This document shows, in pieces, positions 22,739 to 32,243 of a DNA stretch of 34,346 nucleotides. Each line of letters opens with the position of its first letter. Positions within the stretch are counted from its first letter, which is position 1. Under the pieces are notes generated by a model that saw nothing but the letters and a program-made list of their open reading frames with translations, searched no databases and was not told the origin of the DNA. Made by a program: the position numbers and the translations under genes. This stretch comes from Smittium culicis (lineage: Eukaryota > Kickxellomycota > Harpellomycetes > Harpellales > Legeriomycetaceae). Location of the stretch: assembly GCA_001970855.1 (NCBI GenBank), contig LSSN01001119.1, positions 1-34,346 of the forward strand, in the 5' to 3' direction.

Positions 22739-22744
22739 TATAAA
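22739..22744 (+). promoter_or_regulatory. TATA box of the aminotransferase gene
   Basis: TATAAA lies 83 bases before the last base of the leader exon (22827). A CT-rich stretch (22750-22768), often seen near fungal transcription starts, follows. The leader between here and the splice site contains no ATG. Confidence 0.6.
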
Positions 22745-22826
22745 CTATTCATTCTCTCTTCTTTTTTTAAAAGCATTCATTTATACTAAAAGCCAAGTCC
22801 TAGTCACAATATAATATACAATAAAA

Positions 22827-24152
22827 AGTAAGTAACGTCCATTTTATTATGTTGCTCTACTTTTCATTCATAATTTTAATGATAACTAATCTTATATGTT
22901 TTAATGTAAAATAGTGCCCTCCATATTCGAGAACGTCCAAGAAGCTGCACCTGATGCCATCTTGAACCTATCTTTGTTGTACAAAGCTGATACTTTCGAT
23001 AAGAAAGTCGATCTAGGTGTTGGTGCTTATAGAGACGAAAACGCCAACCCATGGATCTTGCCTGTTGTCGAAAAGGCTGAGAAAATACTAATCATCAGAA
23101 AGGGTCGCAACCACGAATACTTGCCTGTTAAGGGTCTACCAGAATTCACAGCTGGTGCTGCAAGAATAGCTTTCGGTGAAGACTCCGAATTTCTTAAGAA
23201 TGAATTGGTGTACAGCATCCAGTCAATTTCCGGAACTGGTTCTTTAGCTTTAGGCGGTATGTTCTTGAGCCGCTTCTACAACTTGTCGAAGAACTTGTAC
23301 CTTTCAAAGCCAACTTGGACTAACCATCACGATGTTTTCACTGCCAACGGTTTCAACGTTCAAGAGTACACTTACTGGAATCCAATAACCAAAAGCTTAG
23401 ACTTTGACGGCTTCATTAAGACAATCCGTGAGGCTCCAGAAAAATCTATCTTTGTTCTCCACGCATGCGCACACAATCCAACTGGTGTTGATGCCACAAA
23501 GGAACAGTGGGAAATCATCGCAGAAGAAATCAAGAAGAAAAACCACTTCCCATATTTCGATATGGCCTACCAAGGCTTCGCCACTGGTGATTTGGACAAC
23601 GACGCTTATGCCGTTCGCCTATTCGCCAATAAAGGATTTGAACTCGTTCTCGCGCAGTCATTCGCCAAGAACATGGGTCTCTATGGTGAGAGAACTGGTT
23701 GCTTGCACGTTCTTACTAACAGCAAAGTTGCCACCCATAACGTTGGTAAGCAAATCGAGAAATGCTCACGCGCCACCGTTTCTAGCGCTCCCAGATACGG
23801 CGCTGAAATCGCTGGTATCATCTTATCTACTCCCGAGCTCTTCGAAGAATGGAAACTTACTTTGAAAACCATGTCTAGCCGCGTCTTGGAGATGCGCCAC
23901 GCTCTCCGCGACCGTTTGGTCAAGCTCGGAACTCCTGGAAACTGGGACCACATCGTTAACCAAATCGGTATGTTCTCATTTACGGGTATCTCATATCCAA
24001 ATGTCCAAATCTTGATCAAGAAATACCACATCTACTTGGCTGATACTGGCCGCATCTCCGTCGCTGGTCTCAACCACAATAATGTTGATTATGTAGCTAA
24101 CGCTATCCACGAAGTCGTTTCTGCTAATCCTAGCCCTACCTCCAGCCTCTAA
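22827..24152 (+). CDS. AAT2: Aspartate aminotransferase, cytosolic type
   Basis: This PLP enzyme interconverts aspartate plus 2-oxoglutarate and oxaloacetate plus glutamate, feeding amino-acid synthesis and the malate-aspartate shuttle. The spliced product is 412 residues, usual for the family. Motifs: SGTGS (106-110, phosphate binding), HNPTG (187-191), FDMAYQGFA (215-223), the PLP lysine in QSFAKNMG (K252), YGERTG (R260) and the substrate-carboxylate arginine in DTGRIS (R380). The coding sequence is A at 22827 joined to 22915-24152: the genomic triplet before CCC-TCC is GTG, and removing intron 22828-22914 gives ATG. The N-terminus MPSIFENV fits family members that start MSIF, with no mitochondrial presequence. 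The C-terminus SSL is at best a weak peroxisomal signal. Codon use is richer in G and C than its surroundings, as in highly expressed genes. Confidence 0.95.
22828..22914 (+). other. Intron splitting the start codon
   Basis: 87 bases: GTAAGT (22828-22833) at the 5' end, a branch-like AACTAAT (22884-22890, branch A about 25 bases from the end), and TAG (22912-22914). It falls after the first base of the start codon (A|TG). Confidence 0.85.
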
Positions 24153-24216
24153 ACCATGATTGGATATATTTTTAATAGTATAGTCTTTTCAGTATCATAC
24201 ACTTTCTTACTCTTTT

Positions 24217-24222
24217 AATAAA
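24217..24222 (+). terminator. Polyadenylation signal of the aminotransferase gene
   Basis: AATAAA, 65 bases after the stop codon, in a T-rich context and upstream of the MITE at 24249. Confidence 0.5.
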
Positions 24223-24248
24223 TTACTCTTTTATCCTTTAATGTTTAA

Positions 24249-24438
24249 CCCTTTCCCACGACGGTAGACTATTTTTGATCTGCCAAATTCAGACATCTGT
24301 TTTCAATTAAAATTCTTTATTTCCGAGGCCTTAACAAATATTGGTATATTGTATTATAGCAGCAAATAATAAATATTCTTATAAATCATTTAATAATCAA
24401 AAAGTTCAACTTTTTTAAGAGTATTAGACGGGAAAGGG
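24249..24438 (+). mobile_element. TTAA MITE copy D (piggyBac-like), between convergent genes
   Basis: 190 bp, TTAA on both sides (24245-24248 and 24439-24442), left end CCCTTTCCCACGACGG and right end AGACGGGAAAGGG. It lies between the stop codons of the aminotransferase and the bisphosphatase and takes up much of that 476-bp gap. Confidence 0.85.
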
Positions 24439-24628
24439 TTAAAAACTATTATCTTACCTAGAATAAGGTTTTAGAATTTTGATGAATTCACAAACATTAT
24501 ATAAAAAAATAAAATAGAGACTAATAGTACTATATAATGGTATTGATATAAAGAAATTATAGTAAAGAAAAAAGAGTTATATAACGCAGATATAAAAATA
24601 GAAGAGGGTGGGGGGAGAGAAGTATAGC

Positions 24629-25684
24629 TTAAGAGAATCTTTGTTCTAGTACGTTGGAGTATTTTTTGAATGATTCTTCGATGCTGTCAATATCATCAGC
24701 ACTTCCTAAGAAGATGGGGCTACGGTCGTGAATGCCTATAGGAGTAATATCCAAGACTCGCTTAGACCCGGTGGTTGCTTTTCCTCCGGCTTGTTCGCAA
24801 AGGTAAGCCATTGGGAAACTTTCGTAAAGGGTTCTTAGTTTTCCAATCTTAGACTTTTTATCTGCGGGATAAGCGAATATTCCTCCATAGAGGAATGTGC
24901 GGTGAACGTCAGCAACCATAGATCCTGTGTATCTAGCTGAGAAGGGTTTTTTGCCTGAGCTAGGGTCAGGGTATTTGAGAGATTCGATATACTTGAGAGT
25001 TGCTTCATCGAAAAACATCGAGTTTCCTTCATTGACAGAGTAAATCGAGCCTTTGCTTGGAACACGAATGTTTGGATGGGTAAGTATGAATTCACCCATG
25101 GAAGGATCGAGGGTGAAGCCGTCAACTCTATTGTGACCTAGGGTTATGACCAAATTGCATGAAGAGCCATACATGCAGTAGCCGGCAACTTTGATAGTGG
25201 AACCTTTTACTAAGTAGCTGTCAATATCAGATGAGGCGTTTTCCTTCTCTTCGAATATTCCAAAGATAGTACCAACGTTAATACCAGCATCAATGTTGCT
25301 GCTACCATCAAGAGGATCAAAAGTGACGCAGTACTTTCCGCGTCTGCTTGGATCAACCTTTATTAAATGGTCAATTTCTTCGGAAACCATGGAAGCAACT
25401 TTTCCAGATGCAGTCAAGGCATTGACAAAGATATCGTTAGACAAGATATCGAGCTTCTTTTGGTCTTCACCTTGAACATTGACTTCACCAGCAAGACCAA
25501 CTAAATTGATAAGCCTAGCCTTTCTAACGCAAGACTCAACAAACTTGCAGCCGACTTGAATGGCGTTGATAAGCATAGTCAAGTTTCCTGTAGCAGTTGG
25601 GTGGTCCCTTTGCATCTCTAGAACGTATCTAGTTAGGGTCAACAAATCAGTTTGTGGAATATCCGAGTTGGTAAATGAGCTCAT
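24629..25684 (-). CDS. FBP1: Fructose-1,6-bisphosphatase
   Basis: Hydrolyses fructose 1,6-bisphosphate to fructose 6-phosphate in the cytosol, the committed step of gluconeogenesis. 351 residues, full length for the eukaryotic family. Visible sites: ATGNLT (31-36) and KYC (117-119) at positions matching the AMP site, VSEE (100-103) and FDPLDGSSN (122-130) for metals, NEGN (218-221), and FSARYTGSMVADVHRTFLYG (248-267) with YPADKK (272-277) for substrate, then CEQAGGKA (296-303). The ATG at 25684 is preceded in frame by a stop, so the start is secure at protein level. The N-terminus MSSFTNSD lacks the second-position proline used in Saccharomyces for glucose-induced degradation and lacks an RRxS kinase site. 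It converges on the aminotransferase gene. No frame damage. Confidence 0.95.
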   Translation of the reverse strand: MSSFTNSDIPQTDLLTLTRYVLEMQRDHPTATGNLTMLINAIQVGCKFVESCVRKARLINLVGLAGEVNVQGEDQKKLDILSNDIFVNALTASGKVASMVSEEIDHLIKVDPSRRGKYCVTFDPLDGSSNIDAGINVGTIFGIFEEKENASSDIDSYLVKGSTIKVAGYCMYGSSCNLVITLGHNRVDGFTLDPSMGEFILTHPNIRVPSKGSIYSVNEGNSMFFDEATLKYIESLKYPDPSSGKKPFSARYTGSMVADVHRTFLYGGIFAYPADKKSKIGKLRTLYESFPMAYLCEQAGGKATTGSKRVLDITPIGIHDRSPIFLGSADDIDSIEESFKKYSNVLEQRFS

Positions 25685-25760
25685 CTTGTATCTTTAACGA
25701 AATTATAAAGTGTGTTTTGTTAGTTATTGGCAGTATTGGTGGTGTAAAGGGATGATATAC
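25685..25760 (-). other. Possible 5' UTR intron of the bisphosphatase gene
   Basis: On the minus strand: GTATAT (25760-25755), a consensus branch sequence TAACTAAC (about 25727-25720), and AG just before the ATG (25686-25685), or TTAAAG ending at 25692. The TATA box is 160 bases from the ATG, unusually far unless part is spliced out. The weak 5' site keeps this tentative. Confidence 0.35.
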
Positions 25761-25843
25761 AGATAATACTTGTACAGGGTTAGAAGTAAAGTTGGGTTTT
25801 ATTATAGTAGAAAACTGGAGAATATAATTCGGCGAATAATCAC

Positions 25844-25851
25844 TATTTATA
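25844..25851 (-). promoter_or_regulatory. TATA box of the bisphosphatase gene
   Basis: TATAAATA on the minus strand, the same octamer as at 1865 and 31982. It lies 160 bases upstream of the ATG. Confidence 0.5.
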
Positions 25852-26084
25852 AGAATTGATTTGGTTTGGTATAATATAAAGAAAGCCTGAATTTATATGA
25901 ATGCAGTCAGGAAGTCGGCAGTTATCCCTCATTTTATATTTTATGAGACATATATGGTAGGCTCAGGTAGAATACATTCAAACATAAACTCGATACATTT
26001 GTTTAGTAAGCTAAGACCACTTTCTATTTTCTATTTTCTACTCAGTTACTTTAAAATTTCCATTCCAGACTCGTGTGGCCTGCC

Positions 26085-26147
26085 ATTGGCCCTCCACCTC
26101 AACGCTTATTCAGGTTTGCGCTTTTCTTCTATCAGCAGCAGGCCAAT
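26085..26147. promoter_or_regulatory. Two opposed CCAAT boxes upstream of the bisphosphatase gene
   Basis: ATTGG at 26085-26089 and CCAAT at 26143-26147 sit in inverted GC-rich contexts (TGCCATTGGCC and AGGCCAATGGG). CCAAT is bound by the HAP/NF-Y complex, a known activator of respiratory and gluconeogenic genes in yeast. They are about 400-460 bases from the ATG. The surrounding 26045-26320 is GC-richer than its neighbours and has overlapping open frames on both strands that I do not call as genes. Confidence 0.35.
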
Positions 26148-26241
26148 GGGATTTGCAGAGCAGGCGAGAGCTAAATTTGGCAGACGTCTGATCTTCTTTT
26201 GTGTTCTTTTGGACAGGCACATGGTCTACAATTTCTAATTT

Positions 26242-26297
26242 GATTCTCCAGCGATTTCGTCTTTGACTTTGAAAATGCGATTCTCTAGCAATGTCGT
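26242..26297. repeat. Two 19-bp direct repeats
   Basis: GATTCTCCAGCGATTTCGT (26242-26260) and GATTCTCTAGCAATGTCGT (26279-26297) match at 16 of 19 positions, 37 bases apart. They could be paired binding sites in the bisphosphatase upstream region. Confidence 0.4.
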
Positions 26298-26324
26298 ACA
26301 AGGTCGGCTTTGCTGTCTTCTCAA

Positions 26325-26513
26325 CCCAATTAGAGACAGTTGGCTCTTATTCGACTAAAAAATTATCCAACAAAATTCAATCTGAAAATTCAATATATTA
26401 TAACAACACTTTATTGGCTATAAACTTCGAATCATCCAATAAAATTTTGATTTAAAAAGATGTATCCAATTATGATTTTAAATTAAATTTGAGAGTGTTA
26501 GCCCCAGAAACGC
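26325..26513 (+). mobile_element. TTAA MITE copy G, degenerate
   Basis: About 189 bp. It aligns with the copy at 30536: AATTATCCAA, TTTATTGGCTAT and ATCCAATAAAA occur in the same order and spacing. The left end is TCAA-CCC (flank 26321-26324) and the right end CGC-TTAA (flank 26514-26517), decayed from CCC ... GGG-TTAA. Confidence 0.55.
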
Positions 26514-26635
26514 TTAATCACTACTTACTAATATAATTAGTAATTTACTAAGCTTTCGTTGTAGGGCTGATTAGTAAAAATAATAATACCTTCCACAATA
26601 GCCTATCTCGCTTATTAAGCGTGCTTACTTTTTGT

Positions 26636-27050
26636 CTATTGTACTGCTACCAATACACCATTCCGGTAAATTTTAGAATTTTTGTAAAGGATGCGACTAA
26701 ACGACTCGATTCTCATTCCATACAGCCTGAAACACAAATAGCTCCACACAATATAAATGCCCTTGTATAATGCCATCCATCCCCTCAACCCAATTGTCAG
26801 CTTTGGAAGTATCCTAACCGCCTCACACCTTGATTCGTTATCAGCGATTAGATATAGTGGAGCACTAAAGATAGCTAATACCTCTTAAAAATTTCATATC
26901 CAATGGTCTTCCTAGCTCCACAGATTTGAAACCAGAAACAACACAAAAATTACTTTTCAAAAGCGAAATAAATCTCCGTCCAAATTTAGTCGTATCAGAA
27001 CATTTAAACTGCAGCTTTTGTGTTATTTTTTTACATTGAAAAGGTTTTAA
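26636..27050 (-). pseudogene. Decayed minus-strand gene, perhaps PEX11-like
   Basis: Two overlapping minus-strand frames read as one interrupted protein: 27050 to 26865 (61 codons, including GRRFISLLKSNF and RPLDMKFLRGISYL) and 26884 to 26636 (82 codons, including APLYLIADN and GLRGWMALYKGIYIVW). One frameshift in the 20-base overlap joins them. Neither has a suitable first ATG. The order RRxxxLLK, then a spacer, then aromatic-L-x-x-DN, then a hydrophobic stretch recalls peroxisomal PEX11-family proteins, but this rests on pattern memory only. It is bordered by MITEs on both sides. It may be chance open frame; the more balanced codons compared with flanking DNA favour a real relic. Confidence 0.3.
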
Positions 27051-27255
27051 TTAAAAGCCGCCACAGCCGCGCTTATCTTATAAAGTTTATAATTGGCTGT
27101 TTAGTAGATACTTACTACCAATTTAAAAGTCTATCACTTTTTTTACATCACTTTTCACATATCCATTTACTATTAAAAATTCGATATTTTATAAAAACTC
27201 CCACGCTCAAACCTTATCAAATCATTGGGTATAGAAAGTGTATCTATTTTTTTAA

Positions 27256-27441
27256 CCCTTTCCTGTCCAACGCTCTTTAAAAAGTGAATTTAATGATTCG
27301 CCATAAATTTATAAATAATTTTATGATTTGCTATTTTTCAAAAACAAACCAATAATATTTAAATACTCTGAATAGAAAATTTTTTTTATTTCAGTTTGCT
27401 ATATTTGGTAGAACAAAAATAGTCTACCACCCGTGAAAGGG
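27256..27441 (-). mobile_element. TTAA MITE copy E (piggyBac-like)
   Basis: 186 bp with TTAA on both sides (27252-27255 and 27442-27445), left end CCCTTTCCTGTCCAACGC and right end CACCCGTGAAAGGG. The reverse complement aligns with copies C and D, including AGTCTACC against GGTAGACT. Confidence 0.8.
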
Positions 27442-27445
27442 TTAA

Positions 27446-30400
27446 AACATATCAAAATAAACCTACTAATTCTTCACGACTATTGTTCCATTTCCTTAAG
27501 AGTAAAATAAAATTTTATCTAAAATTCAGCTAAATATAAGACAACAAAATTTCAATCAGTTCCGTGAAACATTGGTAATGCGTAAAACAATTTGTATCTC
27601 TGTACTAGATTTCGCGAAAATAGTCTATATCAATTTTAAATTAAATTCCAAAAATCAGCTTAATAAGCGAGTAGATAAAAATCTCATCTGTTTCTTCGGG
27701 TTACCTCATTTCCCTCTCTTTTTAATTTCCAAAATTTAGATACTTAAGTACTCAATCCACCGAGTCAAAAGGCTCGCAAAATCTATACAAAGATGATTTT
27801 CATGAGAGTTCTACTTGTAAGGATACTCTATTGATAAATTTCAAAATCCTATTCGCTTTCAAATGAGTATTTTCATTATCTTTTTTTTTTTGCTAATTAG
27901 CAAAAATTTTATTGAAGCTTTGTTGGAATTATTGTTAAGCAAATTTCCAATTTCAAGCAATAACTATAAACAGATAATTCTTAATATATAAATTTATTGT
28001 AAAACGCACATTAAATATTAGAAGAGTCGCAAATGCTCAATTAAAACTAAAGTTTAAATGCTTTTTACTTCATTTTGAGTATGAATTTAAAGTAGTTCTG
28101 CCTTTTTAAATATCTCATAGAGAATATCTAAAAAATTAGAAAGCAATTTAATTTTTCTCAGAATATAAAGTAAAACTCGATTGATTTCCTTTTTAAACAA
28201 TAAATAGGATGATAGTTATTTAAAGCATAAAATAAATTTAATATGACCCTAGTTAGAGAAAACATTAATTTAATAAATATTAAAAAATGAAATTATAATG
28301 ATAATGAAAACAATACAGAATACTATTATATCACTTTTTAATTGATAAGAATATAAATCGTATGCATAAAAGTAGTTTGCTACAACTATATTTATACTAA
28401 AGAATGACCATCTTTATAGAACAATCATATTATAATTATGCGCTATTGGTTTATTTTTGAATGCCTTTATACGAAATAACAAGTTTTTAAAAGTTTAAAA
28501 CCGTAGAACATACCGAATTTTATATAAATTTATATAAAATGCTAAATATAACAAAAAAATACAATATATCCATCACAGAATAAAAAATCGCTCTATTTCT
28601 AATCATTCATCGAAATTTAGTAGTATTTATTCGATAAAAATATAAGAGTTGATATACTATTCAAATCTAATGAAGTATACAGATACTATTGAAAATAAAT
28701 TACATATCTAAACTTTCTAAAACATAGACCATCTTTCAAACAAAGAGGATATTTAATTTAATAATATTGAACCTCTTAAATATTTTTTAAATTTCTCCAA
28801 TTAAAAGCCTAGAAAATTTAATAATCGGGGTGAGAAGTGGCTGTATCCTTGCATTAAAATAGACATGCATCAGATCATCAATATTCATTAAATACATCAT
28901 TAGAGGCCATTGATCTCGAGTGTGGTTATTCATTCTTACACATTTCAACACATAATCAATTTTTCATTTTATTAATTCTGGGATAATTAATTAGTATTAT
29001 TAGAGATTTTAATTTCTGAATGCTTTGAAAAAATGAAAATTAAAGTGATTATGAATTAGATATATAATTAATATCTTTATTCATATATATATATTTAACT
29101 CATTGATGCGAAAAAAATCCAAGCAAACTAAATTTTCAGAATTAATAGATGATATATAGTCCTTGAATTTAAATATATATACAAGAAAAAAAATGGTTAA
29201 ATAGCAATATTTTTAGAAAATAAAACGCTTTTCGTTAAATTTAGAATTTTTTTACGTTTTAAGAATCCATAAATAACAATATCACTAATTGAAAGAATAG
29301 TAAGTATACAATTTTTTTATAATATAAAAAGTTCAATGCATTGGCTTATTTTAACTGTACATTATAAGATAGCCGACATAAATAGCTTGGAGATTTAGAT
29401 TTCCACGAAGCTCTATTTCTAATCTAGCTACTATCCTAAGAATGCAATTTCATTAGTATTTATATTTCACAAATGCTAAAATGAACATAAAATTTCACTT
29501 CAAATTTTCCTCAAAATGTATACTTTAAATCATTAGACCTCGGTGAAAAGAAGCTAGGTTAATATGCAATTTTTTTTAAACATCTAGGGAATAAGTGTCA
29601 TTATTTAAGATAAAAGATTTTTATATAAAACTCCTCACATGATTTTTATTTACGATACTTTGGGACTAAAATCGACATAATGTACGTGTTACACTTTTAT
29701 GAATTTGAGAAAAAATATTTATATGCGAATTTTGAGGCTATCTTCACTTATATCAAATAGAAAAAGCGTATCTTATTTCAAACAAAATGACAATTCTATT
29801 CTACTATGTTTTTGGAGTAAAAATATATCAAGGTGATTATTGCTGCATTATATAAATATGTGTCTTTCCTGAGTATTTAAACAAGATCTTATTTAACATT
29901 CAATTATAATCAATTGAAATCGGATAAATATATTTTAAATTTAGTTGATGAATATAAATAATTTTTATAAAATATGACATTTCAGCATTAACAAATTATA
30001 TCTATAATATAAAAAAAAAAATTAAATACAAGCTAGAAATTAATTAAAGAATGTTTTTTTCCTTTTTAGAAATATGCATTTTATTGCTGAAAAAAAACAG
30101 CAGAGCCATTTACTAAACTTATGATAAAATATAAAGATAACCTCTTACAAATATTTTCACGTTAAATGTAATGTGCATTCTATGAGAACGCTCTTTCATA
30201 TATGATTTTTTAGTAATTTTTTATTTGTCTCAAAGAATTTTATTAGACTGAAAATAACAATTTTTAGTTTTGTTGGTATTATTATCCTGAATATGAACTT
30301 TAATAGTGGGCTATAATACCAATTTAGTAATTTTATTCCTCTGGATTTTCCATTTAGCACAGAGAACTTTGCAAAAGAGAAAAGTTATACAGATTTTCAC

Positions 30401-30531
30401 ACTATATTGCTTTTTACATGATGAATTTTAATCCAGATAAAGATACCACAAAAAAATTTAAATATTATAATCAAATCCTCAACTCGAAAATAGTTATTTA
30501 GTAAGTCTCTATAGCATTCGCTTAACCCTTA
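27446..30531. other. AT-rich non-coding stretch
   Basis: About 3 kb with no open frame worth calling. Slightly GC-richer islands (27700-27800, 28820-28930 and 29330-29580) translate with stops in all frames and show no motif I recognise. They may be old relics. Confidence 0.45.
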
Positions 30532-30535
30532 CAGA

Positions 30536-30713
30536 GGTATCTGGCTATTTTTGAAATACCAAAATTATCCAATTAAATGATAAATTGAAAGTCAATAAAT
30601 TATTCTAATAATTTATTGGCTATCAGGCTTAATATATCCAATAAAAATGATTGTTTTTTGGATTATCCTATTATGGCTCTTTTAAAGTTAAAAACTATTG
30701 GCCCTGAAAAGGG
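30536..30713 (+). mobile_element. TTAA MITE copy F, divergent
   Basis: 178 bp. The left flank is TTAA (30532-30535) with CCCTTACAGAGG; the right end is GAAAAGGG followed by CTAA. The first 35 bases follow copies C and D (CAG, GG, CTATTTTTGA, ACCA), but the centre differs and matches only copy G, so F and G form a subfamily. Confidence 0.6.
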
Positions 30714-30717
30714 CTAA

Positions 30718-32141
30718 AGAGTTGATCAAACCCCAAATAAAAAACCAAAAAAAAGCCCTATGATCGGGGGAAAATTGTCAAACTATATTGGATATTTAGA
30801 AGATGGGAAGAAATTCGTCGAAAACATGTTATAATAGCCCATGTAATACACAGAAAATCGGAGTATAATTATAATAAGATAATAAAACCTGAAATTACAA
30901 TTAGATAATATTGATTATTTAAAAATTCGTATCTTAAAATAATATCTTCGGAAAAACGAAATACATTCCGACTAGCTTAGCACTATTTACATTATTTGAT
31001 AAATGTAAGCTGTAATAACTTTGATACATACGACCAAATAAAAAAATGCGTCAATTATGAAAAAAATAGTAATATTTAGTATGGCAAAGACAAAGACAAT
31101 CAAAAATTGTTATAATTGAGAATCAATCTGTTATAACTCATTGAAGAATTAGCGTAAGTGAATAAAACATAGGTCCTAAAAAGTGATTTGCTAATACACT
31201 TATCAATTTTTATTAGAAAGGCAAAAGTAAAGCCATTTTTAATTGTTATATTTAGCGGCAGATATACAAAAAAACATATTTAAATTGTTAATCTAAAATA
31301 ATTGGGCATTGGCTGTAATTAAAATAAAATTTTTATCAAAGAACAATGCAAGACTGCACAGCTTATTTGAGAGAAAAAAAAATCCTAGGCAACTAGCTAA
31401 TTATTAATAAGATTTTATATTCAAATTGATGAATTTATTTTAATCAAATTGTAAATCCATTTTTAATACTAATTCCTATTGAAATTAAAGCGAACTTTTT
31501 TTTCTTACTCTTAAATAATCATATACGCATTGTTAATAAAACTTTAAAGTCCTTTTATATGAAATAAAAACAGATTTTCACTACAATTGTATTCCAGACA
31601 AATAGCTAAAAAATAATAAAAAGTAAAATGGTCGCTGAATTAAATTATTGTGTTCTGAACAAGTATGGCTGAACTTAGTATACTTAACGTAAAGCATTTC
31701 AATTTCAAACCAGAAGCAAAATTAATGTACTCAATAGAGTAACTCTATATTTTACTATCAAATAAAAGCTCATAACAAAGCAAAAGGGTAAAATTCTGCC
31801 CATTGTTCTATAACAACGATTTATTGAAATTTTAAAAAGAAAATCTTATAGTATTGAAATAAAAAAAAAATTATGGCTTAGCAAAGATATTTTTAAAGTA
31901 TAAAATCCTTTTCGTTAATTAATCCCTTGATTTTTTTCTGAAAATAATAAAAAAAGGAGTGTAACATACAAGTTAAAAGGGTATAAATACTATGCATTAG
32001 TAGCAAATATTACGATAGTCAATAATAAAAAAAATTCCCCTTCACTTTTAATATTTCGAAATACAAATTTCAAAACCAAAAAAAATTTCATTTTACCTCA
32101 TCTCTTATATTCTTTTTTAGAATAATTCGCGCCCAACTTAT
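30718..32141. other. Non-coding upstream region of the secreted protein gene
   Basis: AT-rich, without a supportable gene. It contains a TATAAATA at 31982-31989, 255 bases before the ATG of the secreted protein, which could serve a longer leader. Confidence 0.45.
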
Positions 32142-32148
32142 TATATAA
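32142..32148 (+). promoter_or_regulatory. Candidate TATA box of the secreted protein gene
   Basis: TATATAA, 96 bases before the ATG and followed by T-rich sequence. The alternative is TATAAATA at 31982. Confidence 0.4.
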
Positions 32149-32243
32149 TTAAACTTTTTTAGTTCTTTTTTGAGTTTGTCAAATATTTTTCATTATATCA
32201 CTTTTTATAGATTTTAAATTTTAGCTCAAACGAATTATTTGAC

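Noticed and set aside
22914..22916. GTG as the start codon of the aminotransferase
   Set aside because: Non-ATG starts are rare in nuclear genes. The G belongs to a 3' splice TAG and splicing gives ATG exactly at the expected residue.
25897..26301. Overlapping open frames on both strands (113 codons plus, 63 codons minus)
   Set aside because: Neither has a recognisable family. The region looks like the upstream regulatory DNA of the bisphosphatase, and the plus frame overlaps the bisphosphatase promoter orientation.
26200..26325. Resemblance of a minus-strand segment (QRRNRWRIKLEI) to the C-terminus of ribosomal protein eL39
   Set aside because: Only about half of 12 residues match, the rest of the protein is absent, and arginine-rich matches are easily found by chance.
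27020..27280. 86-codon plus-strand frame
   Set aside because: It begins at TTG, runs into the MITE at 27256 and has AT-biased composition.
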